This document shows positions 31,485 to 41,648 of a stretch of DNA of 64,000 nt, piece by piece. The stretch is from Symbiotaphrina buchneri. Its lineage: Eukaryota > Ascomycota > Symbiotaphrinales > Symbiotaphrinaceae. The stretch is from NCBI GenBank assembly GCA_001599915.1, contig BCIG01000001.1, positions 1,116,001 to 1,180,000 of the forward strand, read 5' to 3'. Positions within the stretch are counted from its first letter, which is position 1; the number at the start of each line of letters is the position of its first letter. The notes below the pieces were generated by a model that had not been told where the DNA came from, ran no database searches, and saw only the letters and a program-made list of their open reading frames with translations. Made by a program: the position numbers and the translations under genes.

Positions 31485-33431
31485 GGTAAATGCCAAATCG
31501 AGGGGAACAGGTGTGGTGAGGATGTTCGAGGTGTGGAACAAGAGAGCAAACGGACAGTAACCAGGGTAAGGAGGAGGAGCGCTGCGAGAACTCATAATAT
31601 ATACGCCGAGTCGTCAACAAGTGCGCCTCCACTGGCAGACGTCCACGCCGACCACCGTGCTGGCGCACGCAAGTCCCTATCTGCTTCGGAGTGGTCTTGG
31701 TCAACCGTTTCACTCGTGAGAGTTCCTCCGTGAGACCTGAACGGGCCAGTGCAGGCTTCTCGTACACAGTTCCCAGTGAAGCCAACCAAGCCGCGATCCT
31801 TCTTCGCAGGCTCCACTTCCGCACGTGTCATAAAACCCATAAACTGACGACAGAAAGCAATACAGCAGCATAGGAGAGGGTGCCAGCCACACTCTGCTCG
31901 TCAGGCAACATTTTGATCGATACACATACTCGACTGTCAAATGCAAGGGGATAATTCCAGATGCAGAGTATCAAAGATTTCAATACAGCAGAACAACGTC
32001 AAAACGCAGGACATGACAATGCCAACGTCGCACAGCGCTATAGCAGGGGAAAAGCGAATGCAAATCGTTCGCCAGGCGGGATGCTCCTGTAATATAACCG
32101 GAACCATCTCCAGCGCCCCCATGCAGCCGGGTAGGACACGATGGGGAAAATAAAGGCCTCAAACACAAACGGAAAAAAAGTCACGTACCTCCATCTTTCT
32201 TTGCGTTTGGTATTCGGCGCCCGTTGGACGTCACCGACACCGCCTTTGCAAGGTTTACGCCTCTGGCTCACCGCTACACAGGAAGAAAGTGCAGCTAGTG
32301 CAAGATACCGGCTGGAGTGTTTCGGGTCTGCGGGAAGAGGCGGAAGATTGAACGAGTGAAAGAGCGGGATGGCAGAGGAAACAGTCTCACGCCAGGCTCG
32401 GCGACGACTAAGCAGTCGAGCAAATCTACTTTGGACCGGCCTGCACGATCGAGCACACACGGATTCGACGATCCTAATTGGCACCGCCAGACGGGCCACT
32501 GGGTTTCCGGGCCGTCTTTCGGGCCCCAATGCTTCAATTGCAGGGATATCGCGGAGCCAAGATCCTCTCTCTGGCGATGCTGGACGAACCGTCGTCACCG
32601 CAAGCCGCAAAATCCCTATCAACGTTGCGCCCGAATTGATAAGGGCGATTGCCGAGGTCAGATAAGTGTGCACTGGAGCAGTTGCTACACTACATCCTTA
32701 TCCAGCCAGTGCAACTTCAGAAAAGGTGACTGTTATTCCATGATGCAAACCAGTTGCTACAGAAAGAGCGGATTCCCGGGTCGGGGTAGATCAACGTCAA
32801 AATCCTAGTGGTTGTTGCTGCGCCCATTACGCCAACGCCGCCCGCCAAATCGGCCTTGTCCACTGAAGCAGCGTTCGACAGGATTGTGATTTTTTTGGAT
32901 CAGACTGACCAAATCCCTGACGGAAAGCTGCAGGAACACTACCGTCAGGAACAGGTTGCGGTCCCGTCTGCGTGGCTTTGGGTCGCTTTACAAGTCACTG
33001 CGCAGTGGGCCTAGGGTTTCCAGAAGTCACCAGTAAATGCTGATACAACAATTTTGCTCGTTCACATAGTCTGACCGACTTTTGCGTTGTCGGCACATCT
33101 AGCTACCTAGGTAGGGACAACTTTCTACTTCTGTGCTCTGCTAGATGCGGCCTTAGAAGGCAGTAGCCCTTTTCACTGGTCCTTGAAACACCTAATGTGA
33201 TCGAACCAGCCACTGCTGGACGTATTTCGAAATCATACCACTATGACTACCTTTATCATAAGGCCGAGGCAGTCGGGAATCAGAAAGCATAAAGACAGCC
33301 ACCATCAAGGCATATGGAGCATAGACCACTTTGAGACGCCTTTGAAAACTCAACCATGGAACCCTCAGCCATCGAACACCAAGCCATGTAACAAACACCA
33401 TTCCTGATCCCGCCCATATTAAAACAAACAA
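31485..33431. other. Intergenic, gtr2 promoter and spt20 3' region
   Basis: About 1.95 kb. Several overlapping ORFs of 98-211 codons on both strands around 32040-32810 have no recognisable family pattern and look like chance frames in a stop-poor stretch. A perfect 12-bp palindrome CTACCTAGGTAG lies at 33103-33114. Confidence 0.5.
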
Positions 33432-33569
33432 TTACATAGTCCTGCCTTGTGCCTGCTGCATAGCCATATTCGCCATCCCTTGGCCGGCTTGCATCAGCTG
33501 ACCGTTCTGCTGGGTTTGAGCCGCCGCCGCCGCTGCTTGCTGTTGCGCTTGCAACCTCGCCATCATCTG

Positions 33570-36214
33570 TCATTGCAAGATCTGTCGCGGATCCATGCCC
33601 GCTACGCGCTGCCTCACCTGGTCCACGAGGTGTTGCGGGATCTGCCCGCCGTACTGCGCCCCAAGCTGCTGCATGAGCCGATTGTATTGCATGTTCCGCA
33701 GATTCTGGACCTGCTGAGGCGTCATCTGAGGCCGAGGGTTTTGGTTCGTGTGCATGTTGGGCATCGCCCCATTATTCTGCTGCTGGATTTGTTGGAGTTG
33801 CTGCTGCATCTGCCTATTAAGGGCGACGTTATATTGCTGAAACTCCGGATTCATTTGTTGGTTCTGCATCTGCTGTTGCCGCTGTTGCAATTGAAGTATC
33901 TGCTGAGGACTTAATTGTTGTTGGCCCTGGTTTGCCTGTTGCTGCAACTGCGCTTGTCGCTGAAGATACATGGCATGCTGTTGCTGAGGAGTAAGCTGAA
34001 CTCCTTGCTGCATCATCATGTTTTGACCCATCACTGGAGTATTCGCCATGGCTCCAGAGACGGGACTGGCATGACTGAGGTGAGGTGTAGGCGTCATGTG
34101 CCGCATTACAGGGGTCTGATGCATTGCCGAGCCTGGGCCCATCTGAGGTGTACCAGCCCGACTTGGGCTGCGCTGGCTTGGATGGCGGCTCATTTGGTTG
34201 GTCATCATGCCTGGATGCATTTGGGCAGCTGAAGGCGGGCGGGCAGGACTCCCTTGACCCGGGTTTGACGGAGATACACTCATTGGAACGCCCCCTACCG
34301 AAGCATTGATCGTAGCATTACCAGCCATCGGGGATGAATTGAGAGGGGTCTGTTGCCGCACGACCGGTGAAGAGTGCTGACCTTGCGTGACGCGCTGCAG
34401 GTGTTGCTGGTGCGCATTCGGCATTTGCGGGTGAGAATGCTGCGCCTGTTGTTGTGCTTGTTGCTGTTGCTGTTGTTGGTGGGCAAGATTCTGCTGCATT
34501 CTAGCACGTTCCTCAAGCTCTTTCTTGCGCCTCTCTTGCAACTCAGCAGCCGCCTGCGCCTGCTGATGCCGCTTCAGAGCGTCCTGTTTTGCCTTGGCTT
34601 CTGCCTCACGTCTTTGCTTCTCTGCGAGCGCTATCTTGATATTTTCGATAGTCTTGAACCTCGAGAAACGTGGTTCAAATGATGTAGAGCCAGCACCGCC
34701 GTCAACTACCGCAGATTTACCGCCATTCGCAGCACTTGACGAAGCAGGTGCAAGCCTTTCGTCCATGATGAGCATGAATCGCTCCTCTTCAGCAGCCAAA
34801 GCTTCATCGGCCGCCAATTCTGCAACAGTTCTCTTCCGACTCTTTGGGGGCGGCGGCCTGCTTGTGTGAAGTGGATCTCGAAGTGCTTTCAGAAGCTTCT
34901 GCGTGTCCTCAAAAGAAGACACCCCATCCAAAAACAAAGGAGAAGATGTGGTCCTAAGGACCTCCGACTCGAAATCTCGATAATTCTTAGAGTCTAGGAG
35001 CATCTTCTGCCGTTTAGCGGGCGGAGCGGTTGCTGCTGAAGGAGTCGGTGGCCCCACAATGGACGGTGTTGGTGGAGGCATTGTTGCCGTAAGTGGTGTT
35101 GCCGCACCCGCGCCGTATCCCTGGTGGGATTGCCGTCTATTGCCGCTGGCACGGGGATCAGGGGTGGAAGCATATATGGCCATTTCAGTCTGGAGGGAGA
35201 GTGGCGTGGGATGCAAGACGGTCGTGAATATCTTGACTTGCTTGGTTTGCAATTCCGTCTGAGCATCCATTACCTCGCCATCCACTGGTTCGTTCTCCTT
35301 GTTCTTTTCTTTGTCTCCTGACTTCTCTTGAGAAGCTGGTGCGTTTGTCTTGCCGTTGGCGGCTGAGGAGTCGTCGGCCTTCTTATCATCCCGCTTCTGG
35401 GATGGATAAGGCACATAAGGAGAAGGTGTAAGATGTTCATTATAGTTATGGATAGAAAAAGGCGCAGTCTTCTCGACGTCAGGAGCACTGGAAGCTGGCA
35501 CTTGCGCCGAAGTAGACTTTGTCCGGTGATCATGTATTTGTACAATAAGACATCCTATTCAGAAGTCAGCACCTGCGGATAAATTAGGCCTATCATCGTA
35601 CCATCGTAGAATCGGACATTGGAGGCCAACAACTCCTCGAGGATATCGTGGGGAACGGTTTGAGAGCGAATTGACTCCAGTATAGCCTTCATAGGCGAAT
35701 TATAGCCGAAACTGCCATCTTGTTGCTCAAATCGGAAGTGCGTGGGGTGTAGATGTATTATGAGGGAGGGAGGGCAGCCGCGGAATTTCTTCAAGATATA
35801 CGCTGTGGTTTTGACTAATCGAAAAGGATCAGCGACTTGAATCACAGCGCAATTCCCGTGCGCTTTACCGTATGGCTGCGGCTCTAGAGGGCCAGTGGCG
35901 ACAATTGTGTCCAATAGCTCGCCATCAGCATTTGGTTCCTTGCCTGGCTTTGACTTGCGCGCGCTCGACTCGGCAGCTTTCTGAGATTCCTTCCGTTGAC
36001 GATTGCTGATTCGTGATGCCGCCCCATCAACGCCATTGGGCGCAGAAGAGCCGGGGGGTTGTTTCGATCCAGAAGGGAGTCTTTTCGTAGGAAGTGATGG
36101 AGATGGTGATGATGAGGCAGGAGCGCCATTGGATGTTGACTGAGCAGCCGGAGCAGGCGGGCGCTTCATTTTTGGCTGCGATGGAGGCGCCTTGGTTGAC
36201 ACTGTCGTAGCCAT
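33570..36214 (-). CDS. spt20: SAGA complex subunit Spt20
   Basis: Structural subunit of the SAGA coactivator. Exons complement(33570..35554, 35602..36214), 47 nt intron; 865 residues to the first stop. After a Ser/Pro-rich N-terminus comes the Spt20 domain: CAVIQVADPFRLVKTTAYIL, CPPSLIIHLHPTHFRFE, DGSFGYNSPMKAILESIRS, PHDILEELLASNVRFYDGCL, IVQIHDHR, and later YASTPDPR, FLDGVSSFEDTQKLLKAL and PRFSRFKTIENIK. The C-terminal 400 residues are Gln/Met/Pro-rich low complexity with a charged coiled-coil. A TGA at 33570-33572 ends the frame after MDPRQILQ, yet the same frame stays open and Gln/Met-rich for 45 more codons to a TAA at 33432-33434. A 51-nt in-frame segment ending in TGACAG could be an intron that removes the stop. 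Confidence 0.92.
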
Positions 36215-36850
36215 CGCTGCGAAAGGTCTGATCTGCCCTTAGAGACGCAGCATTCGGTACACGTGTTAGTTTGATGCCCCCGTAATGTTCTTTGCGCTAC
36301 CTCCACTGGCAATCTTTCAATGCGCGTGCTGCCGCTGGTCTGGCGAGCAGACATACGGCGGCGCTGCTCGCGTTCGAAACCTGCGAACTTCTGACCCGAA
36401 TTCCTAGGATAGCTTCCGGGTATGGCTTAACGGCTGCGAGCTGGATTGCGTGGCCTTGATAGGTAGTGGCCGTGGCTGACGGTAGAGGATGGTTAACAGT
36501 ACCTGGTAAGGTAGTTGGTGATGCACGGAGCCTCAGTAGTACTTTTGGCCAGGCCGCTTTTGGTTGGGCTGCGTGACGCGGGGAGTCCTTCCTTTCAGTC
36601 ACAATGGTCCTCAATTGCAGACAATTGATTGCAAGACATTCACCCATTAAGTATTTATCCTAATCGAGACAATTATAGAACGAGGCCAGATGTTTTAACC
36701 CATTATTCGCTCCCAACTTGCGCATAATTTATACTGAAGCTAGGTATGTTATCCAGGCACACGTTCCAGAACAGTTTGTAAGCGATGGAGGGGTAGCAGC
36801 TTTAAATCCAATATCCATCAACGGCCGCCCAAAATAGGCAATAATATCGT
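36215..36850. other. Intergenic, spt20 promoter
   Basis: 636 bp between two minus-strand genes. It contains GGTAAGGTAG at 36504-36513, a motif repeated in other intergenic parts. Nothing else supported. Confidence 0.5.
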
Positions 36851-38195
36851 TCAATCATGACCACCAACTCTCTTCACCCAGTCGTCGCGCACATGCATCG
36901 CGTCGACGACTTCTACCCCTTTACCAAGGCCCACAGTGTCACTCGTCTGCCACCATCTCTCGGCACCGCCGGAGCCTTCATCTTCGCTGTCCACCAACCC
37001 TCCGTGTGCGCCCTCGGCGCCAACTATAACGACTATCTGACCAACCCAGCCTGAGAGATGTTTAACAGCTGCGCCGTCGTCGCCGGCAAGGGGCTCTTGA
37101 ATATAAACAATCTCAGGCCCAAGGTGCCGGAGTAGGTGGACAACACCACCTGGCGTTGTGAAGGGCATGACCATAGTCTCCTTTTCCACCAGTCCCAGGG
37201 CTTGACTATAATATGTATTGAATAGGGGTGAGGCACCGGGGACAGGAGGACTGATCGGGTTGGGCTCAATGGACGCAAGCATCTTTTCAGATTCTTCCAT
37301 CGGTGTCCTCAGGTCTTCCTGGCCAATATTGGAAAACGAGGAAGCAACCGAGCCGGCAGGTCTGCCTGACTGTCCTGAACTCAATGGATGTTGTTTAAGC
37401 TCGGGTGAATAAATGAGTATGAATAGGCGCGTGTTGTTTGGATCGACATGTTCCGGAAGATGTGAGAGGATCGACTATGAGAATTATTAGGTATAAACAT
37501 ACAGAGTGGAAAGGAAATGGAAGAATTACAGCGTGCTGAAGCTGATGCATGTCCCTTTCGCTCCATTCATGGATACCAGCGTCAGCTGACACAACCACCG
37601 CAACCTGCTTCCTTCTACCTTGGCCAGACACGCCAGGTCCGCGAGGACCAACGCCAGTTATAGGGTCTGGGGCAGCTTGGGCGACCGACTGCCCGGTAGT
37701 AGGGTCCCTCCGATTTGCGACTTCTTCCGACCATCTCGAGTGATCCACATAATCATCACCTCTCTCCTCCCGGATGGATGATAGAGCGCCGCCGACTGCA
37801 GCTCCAGCTGCAGCTACTCCAGCAGCTACCCGTCTACTAGCGCCGTCGATGAACTGCTGTGGACTGGGGGTCCTCCTCAGCGCTCCAGACATACGCGCAA
37901 ACATGCTATTCTCCTCGGCTGTTTCTGTCGTCTCGAGACCAGCATCCCTGCCGTAAGATGTCTCTCCGGGTCCCAGCCCACCATAGCTGGGAATTGGTCG
38001 GCCGTCATCTCTCGCCTCATCCTCGTCCTCGTCGTTATCACGGCGCTCGCTCCATATCCATGCAGCGATACCAATTGTTGCAACGGTCACTGTCAATGCG
38101 AGCGGCACCCGGTATCCGAGGGCGCTGCGGCGCGAGGATGCGCCGCCATATTGACGACGGCGTTGTCGCTCGACGCGCTCGTAAGAGTATGACAT
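36851..38195 (-). CDS. Single-pass membrane protein, possibly Pex22-like peroxin
   Basis: 429 residues; exons complement(36851..37474, 37530..38195), 55 nt intron. A basic N-terminus (RVERQRRRQYG) precedes one transmembrane helix (VPLALTVTVATIGIAAWIW) and an acidic stretch, so it is likely N-anchored with a soluble C-terminal domain. That domain has conserved-looking blocks: KQVAVVVSADAG, SILSHLPEHVD, TRLFILIYSPELK, ETMVMPFTTPGGVVHLLRHL, IVYIQEPLAGDDG, GWVGQIVVIVGAEG. This layout fits proteins annotated as Pex22-like in filamentous fungi (Pex22 anchors the Pex4 ubiquitin conjugase at peroxisomes), recalled from memory and not checked by search. An Ala-rich segment in the middle (VAAGVAAAGAAVGG) may be a second weak hydrophobic region. 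Confidence 0.7.
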
Positions 38196-38674
38196 CCGGT
38201 ATTGTCAGTTATTCTCCCAGATATCGTGTGTATTTAATAAAGGGTCCCTGAAGCAGGCTGTCTCATTCCTGAGCTCGGACAAATATTTGCCGGCTGTTCA
38301 GGGTTGACAATCGCCCAAGCCGGGGGAGGCTGGGAGCTAAACAGAGGCGTGTGGCTTGTTGTTGGCTTGGTTGCGGGGGATCAGCTTTGGCTGAGTAAGC
38401 GCCATGGCTTCACGATATCACGTGAATTTGAAGATGTCAAACTTTCTGACTCTTCACCAGATTTCGAGCGCTGTATTAATAGCTTACTGTTAGCTCTCTG
38501 AGGGCATCTTGGGCTAGAAGCCTGCTGTAGACTCGAGATTCACATCGTTGCGGCAGGGTTGATGTCCTATCTTCGACGCTCTGCACTTTAGGACCTCAAG
38601 CAAAGCTTTGCTTCGTGAAGCCATAGCGACTCATCTCTGACCTGAGGCAGCGAATCCCGCTGCTACCAGCGGTC
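38196..38674. other. Divergent promoter, Pex22-like / eIF2B-gamma
   Basis: 479 bp upstream of two divergent genes. Nothing specific seen. Confidence 0.5.
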
Positions 38675-40826
38675 ATGCCTCACGCCCAGTCAGTTCCCCC
38701 GCCAGGGTTCCAGGCGCTGATACTGTGCGGGCCTGGTATCTCGCTGAACACCTTCACCTCCTCGCCCGATGAGTTCCCGAAAGCCTTGATCCCTATCGCC
38801 AACAGACCCATGGTATGGTACCCATTGGATTGGTGCTACCGTATGGGTGTTACGAGTAAGTCAATTTCTCTCAGTTGGATATTGGGCACTACCATATTTG
38901 CTCTTTTGTCCAGTCTGACTGGCATTTTGACTTTTTATGCACCATTCGTTCCTTTATCACGTGAATACCCTTTGCTTCAATAGTGGATATAATTCTTCGA
39001 GCGGCTTTGAAGAAAATGATCAGTCTCAGCTGGTCTCAATTCGTCTGGTCAGAAGGTCGGCAGCTAACACCATGATCAGACATCAAACTCATTACACCAC
39101 CCTCTTCAGCAGAAGCAATCGAAGCCGCCCTCTCACAGAATCCACACCTCACCTCTCTCCCAGCCCCGAAAGCAGATATCCTTGCACCAGCCGACCTCTC
39201 TCAAAACACAGGGACCGCGGATCTTCTTCGGCTACCCGAGGTTCAGGAAGCCATCACAGGCGACTTCATCGTCTTGCCATGCGACCTCATCTGTGAATTG
39301 GGCGGCGAGCACATGGTCGAGGCCTGGATGGTACAGGAAGCAAGCCTGGGCGGCTCGTCTAGATCATCAAATAGGACGATCCGGAAAGGGAGGGATCCGG
39401 AAGTCCCAAGCAATGGACGCAGAGGAGGGCTGGGTGTGTGGTACAACACCAAAGGTGATGGCGAGGTGAAGGGCGAGGAAACCGACTTTATTGCTACGAC
39501 TCCGTTACCGCCGCCGGTGGTGGCACCACCAAAACGATCCCTGATCCCTCATCTATCTAATCTGGTCTACTCTGTTCCGATGGATACCATGAACGATATC
39601 ATCGAAGACAACAAGGTGGAAAAGAACCACTTCCCCATCCGGCATTCTCTTGTGCGAAAGCATTCGCGCATAAAGATGCTTAGCACTCACCGAGACGCCC
39701 ACATCTATTTCTTCCCATATTGGGTGCTGGAGATGGTACGGCGGAACGAACGAATGGACAGCATCAGCGAGGATCTCGTAGGCTGGTGGGCCAAAGCTGG
39801 ATGGCAGTCTGGCTTTGCCGAAAAGCTTGGACTGGGGGAGGTCCTCAAAGGCTCGGATGATATAGACGGCGAGGAGAGCCTCAGCCGCAGTCAGACGCTG
39901 GAGGATGATATCGACTTGGGAAGCATGAGCAGCACATGGACCAGCCCGACTCGAAGATACAGTGTGCTTGAGGAAACCTCATCAGGTCAACAATTGGCGC
40001 CTAGGGTCACCGTGCAAGGGGATTCTGGGACAGAGAAATCTGCAGACCCGCCGCTCACCGTCCCACCTATCGTGGCATACATTCATCCTCCCACGCAACC
40101 TCAACCGCTTATCCGGCGAGTGGATACTAGTGCACTGTTGCTCTCTGTCTCTCTACGGCTCGCTCGGCTACCTTCCGTCGAGGAGGTTGGATCTCGCGAG
40201 GCCGCGTCACCGTTTGCACATAACGCTAAAGTCGCATATCAAGGCGGACTGCCAAAAATGTGTACGGTGACTCGGGGCGATTGTTTGCTCGCAGAAAATG
40301 TGGAGGTGGGAGAGAAGGCGGTCATCAAAGAATGCGTTATCGGGGCCAACTGCAAGGTGGAGAAGGGAGCGCGTCTGACTAAGTGTGTGCTTATGGACGG
40401 GGTGGTAGTGGGAGAACAGTGCCAACTGAGCGGGTGTATTCTTGGCCGACGGTGTAAAATCGGAAGGGAGAGCGTGCTGAAAGAATGCGAGGTGCAGGAG
40501 AATAACGTCGTACCTGACGAAAGTGAGTCGTTCCCTGTCATCCTGCATTGCCTACCACGTTGTTCTCGAGCCAGGCGCCCGAAAGGTTCCTGGAGCCGGG
40601 TACCTCACATGGCAAGACACGTTTTTGACAACTCCTGGGAAGAAAAAGTGGCTGACATGCATGAAACCACTGCACAGCGGACGCAAAGAACGAGAAGTTC
40701 ATGGTCTTTGAGGGCCTGGACGACGACGAGGCTCTGGAAGAAGGTCTGGAAGGGGAATTCGACGCCGACGAGCCGGCATATGCGGACGGGGGCAGAGGCG
40801 ACGGCGAGACCAGTCTCGGCATATGA
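38675..40826 (+). CDS. GCD1: Translation initiation factor eIF2B subunit gamma
   Basis: Catalytic-subcomplex partner of eIF2B, the GDP-GTP exchange factor for eIF2 and target of general amino-acid control. 590 residues; exons 38675..38855, 39080..40522, 40678..40826. N-terminal nucleotidyltransferase-like domain: FQALILCGPG, FPKALIPIANRPMVWYPLDW, then NIKLITPPSSAEAIEAAL across the first intron, and GDFIVLPCDLICELGGE. After an acidic, Ser-rich linker comes the left-handed beta-helix with hexapeptide repeats: VEVGEKAVIKECVIGANCKV, GARLTKCVLMDGVVVGEQCQ, LSGCILGRRCKIGRES. The acidic C-terminus (GLDDDEALEEGLEGEF) lies in exon 3. The two introns (224 and 155 nt) are long for this window; the first has another usable acceptor near 38983 that would lead to an early stop. 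Confidence 0.92.
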
Positions 40827-41273
40827 AATCCCAAAAAGCCGCACTAGTCAGGCAACGCCGCAGTACTCCGTGTGCCAATTGGCGCTACCTGATGCTGACA
40901 AAGTGCGTTCGAGAAGTAAACTGAAAAATTCTCCGACCTCTGACTCGCAAGTTGAATCCGCTGGCAAAAGGTGGTGCGATGATTGAGTGAGGGTTACATA
41001 TTCGTGCATGAATCAGTGGAGCAGAGCACTCCACTGAGATCGTATCTGCATTCCACGGCGGCTGCCAGGGCCAGGGACCTTCCGAGTCGGGTCATGATGG
41101 AGTACGAGTCCTTCGTATACGGTAAGCCGGCAACCCATCAAGGTATGCCCACCTCGTATTCGTAGCGATCTCCGTGCATGTAGCTTTCGTTGGCTGGAAA
41201 GTCACGGTATCTTCATCGTCTAGTAACAGCACGCATCTCAGGTACCCAGCGAAAGTACGCAGTAGTTTGATGC

Positions 41274-41292
41274 AATGCATCTGAGATGCATT
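41274..41292. repeat. Perfect 19-bp palindrome
   Basis: AATGCATCTGAGATGCATT reads as 9 bp, a central G, and the 9-bp inverse. A further inverted half (GCATCTCAG) lies about 40 bp upstream near 41232. It could be a dimeric protein-binding site; chance is not excluded. Confidence 0.6.
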
Positions 41293-41631
41293 TGGGGTCC
41301 TGGGAGATGCGAGGCCGGCGCGTCTCTACAACCCTGCAGGCATCGCTTGGAAGTAAGCTCCCAGCCAGTCCCAGCCTCCCAACAGGATGGTGGCCCCCGA
41401 AAGGCAATTCGCAAATCCAAAAGCAAACAAACTTGCGAGGGCGTGAAGTTTAAAGGGCTGCACCTAGGGTCGTAGTGTCGTCGTTCGGCCCCGCCCAACT
41501 AGGAGGTGCTAGGATGAGTAGAGCAAACTGTAGTTGCTCCCGGTCTCTGGGTCTAAGATGGGGCCTAATCGACAAGACCGTCTCGGCCTTGGCCGTTCCT
41601 TGCCGCTGACTGGTCCCAGACGCTACCTCAG

Positions 41632-41648
41632 CTTACCTTACCTTACCT
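41632..41648. repeat. CTTAC pentamer run (TTACC repeat)
   Basis: Three perfect copies of a pentamer, CTTACCTTACCTTACCT; the reverse complement matches the run at 7446-7464 and shorter versions at 36504-36513 and 60049-60058. Confidence 0.6.

Noticed and set aside
32038-32808. Overlapping ORFs of 98 to 211 codons on both strands
   Set aside because: Three frames are open at once in a stop-poor stretch; no motif, no clear ATG start for the longest, and no splice pattern.
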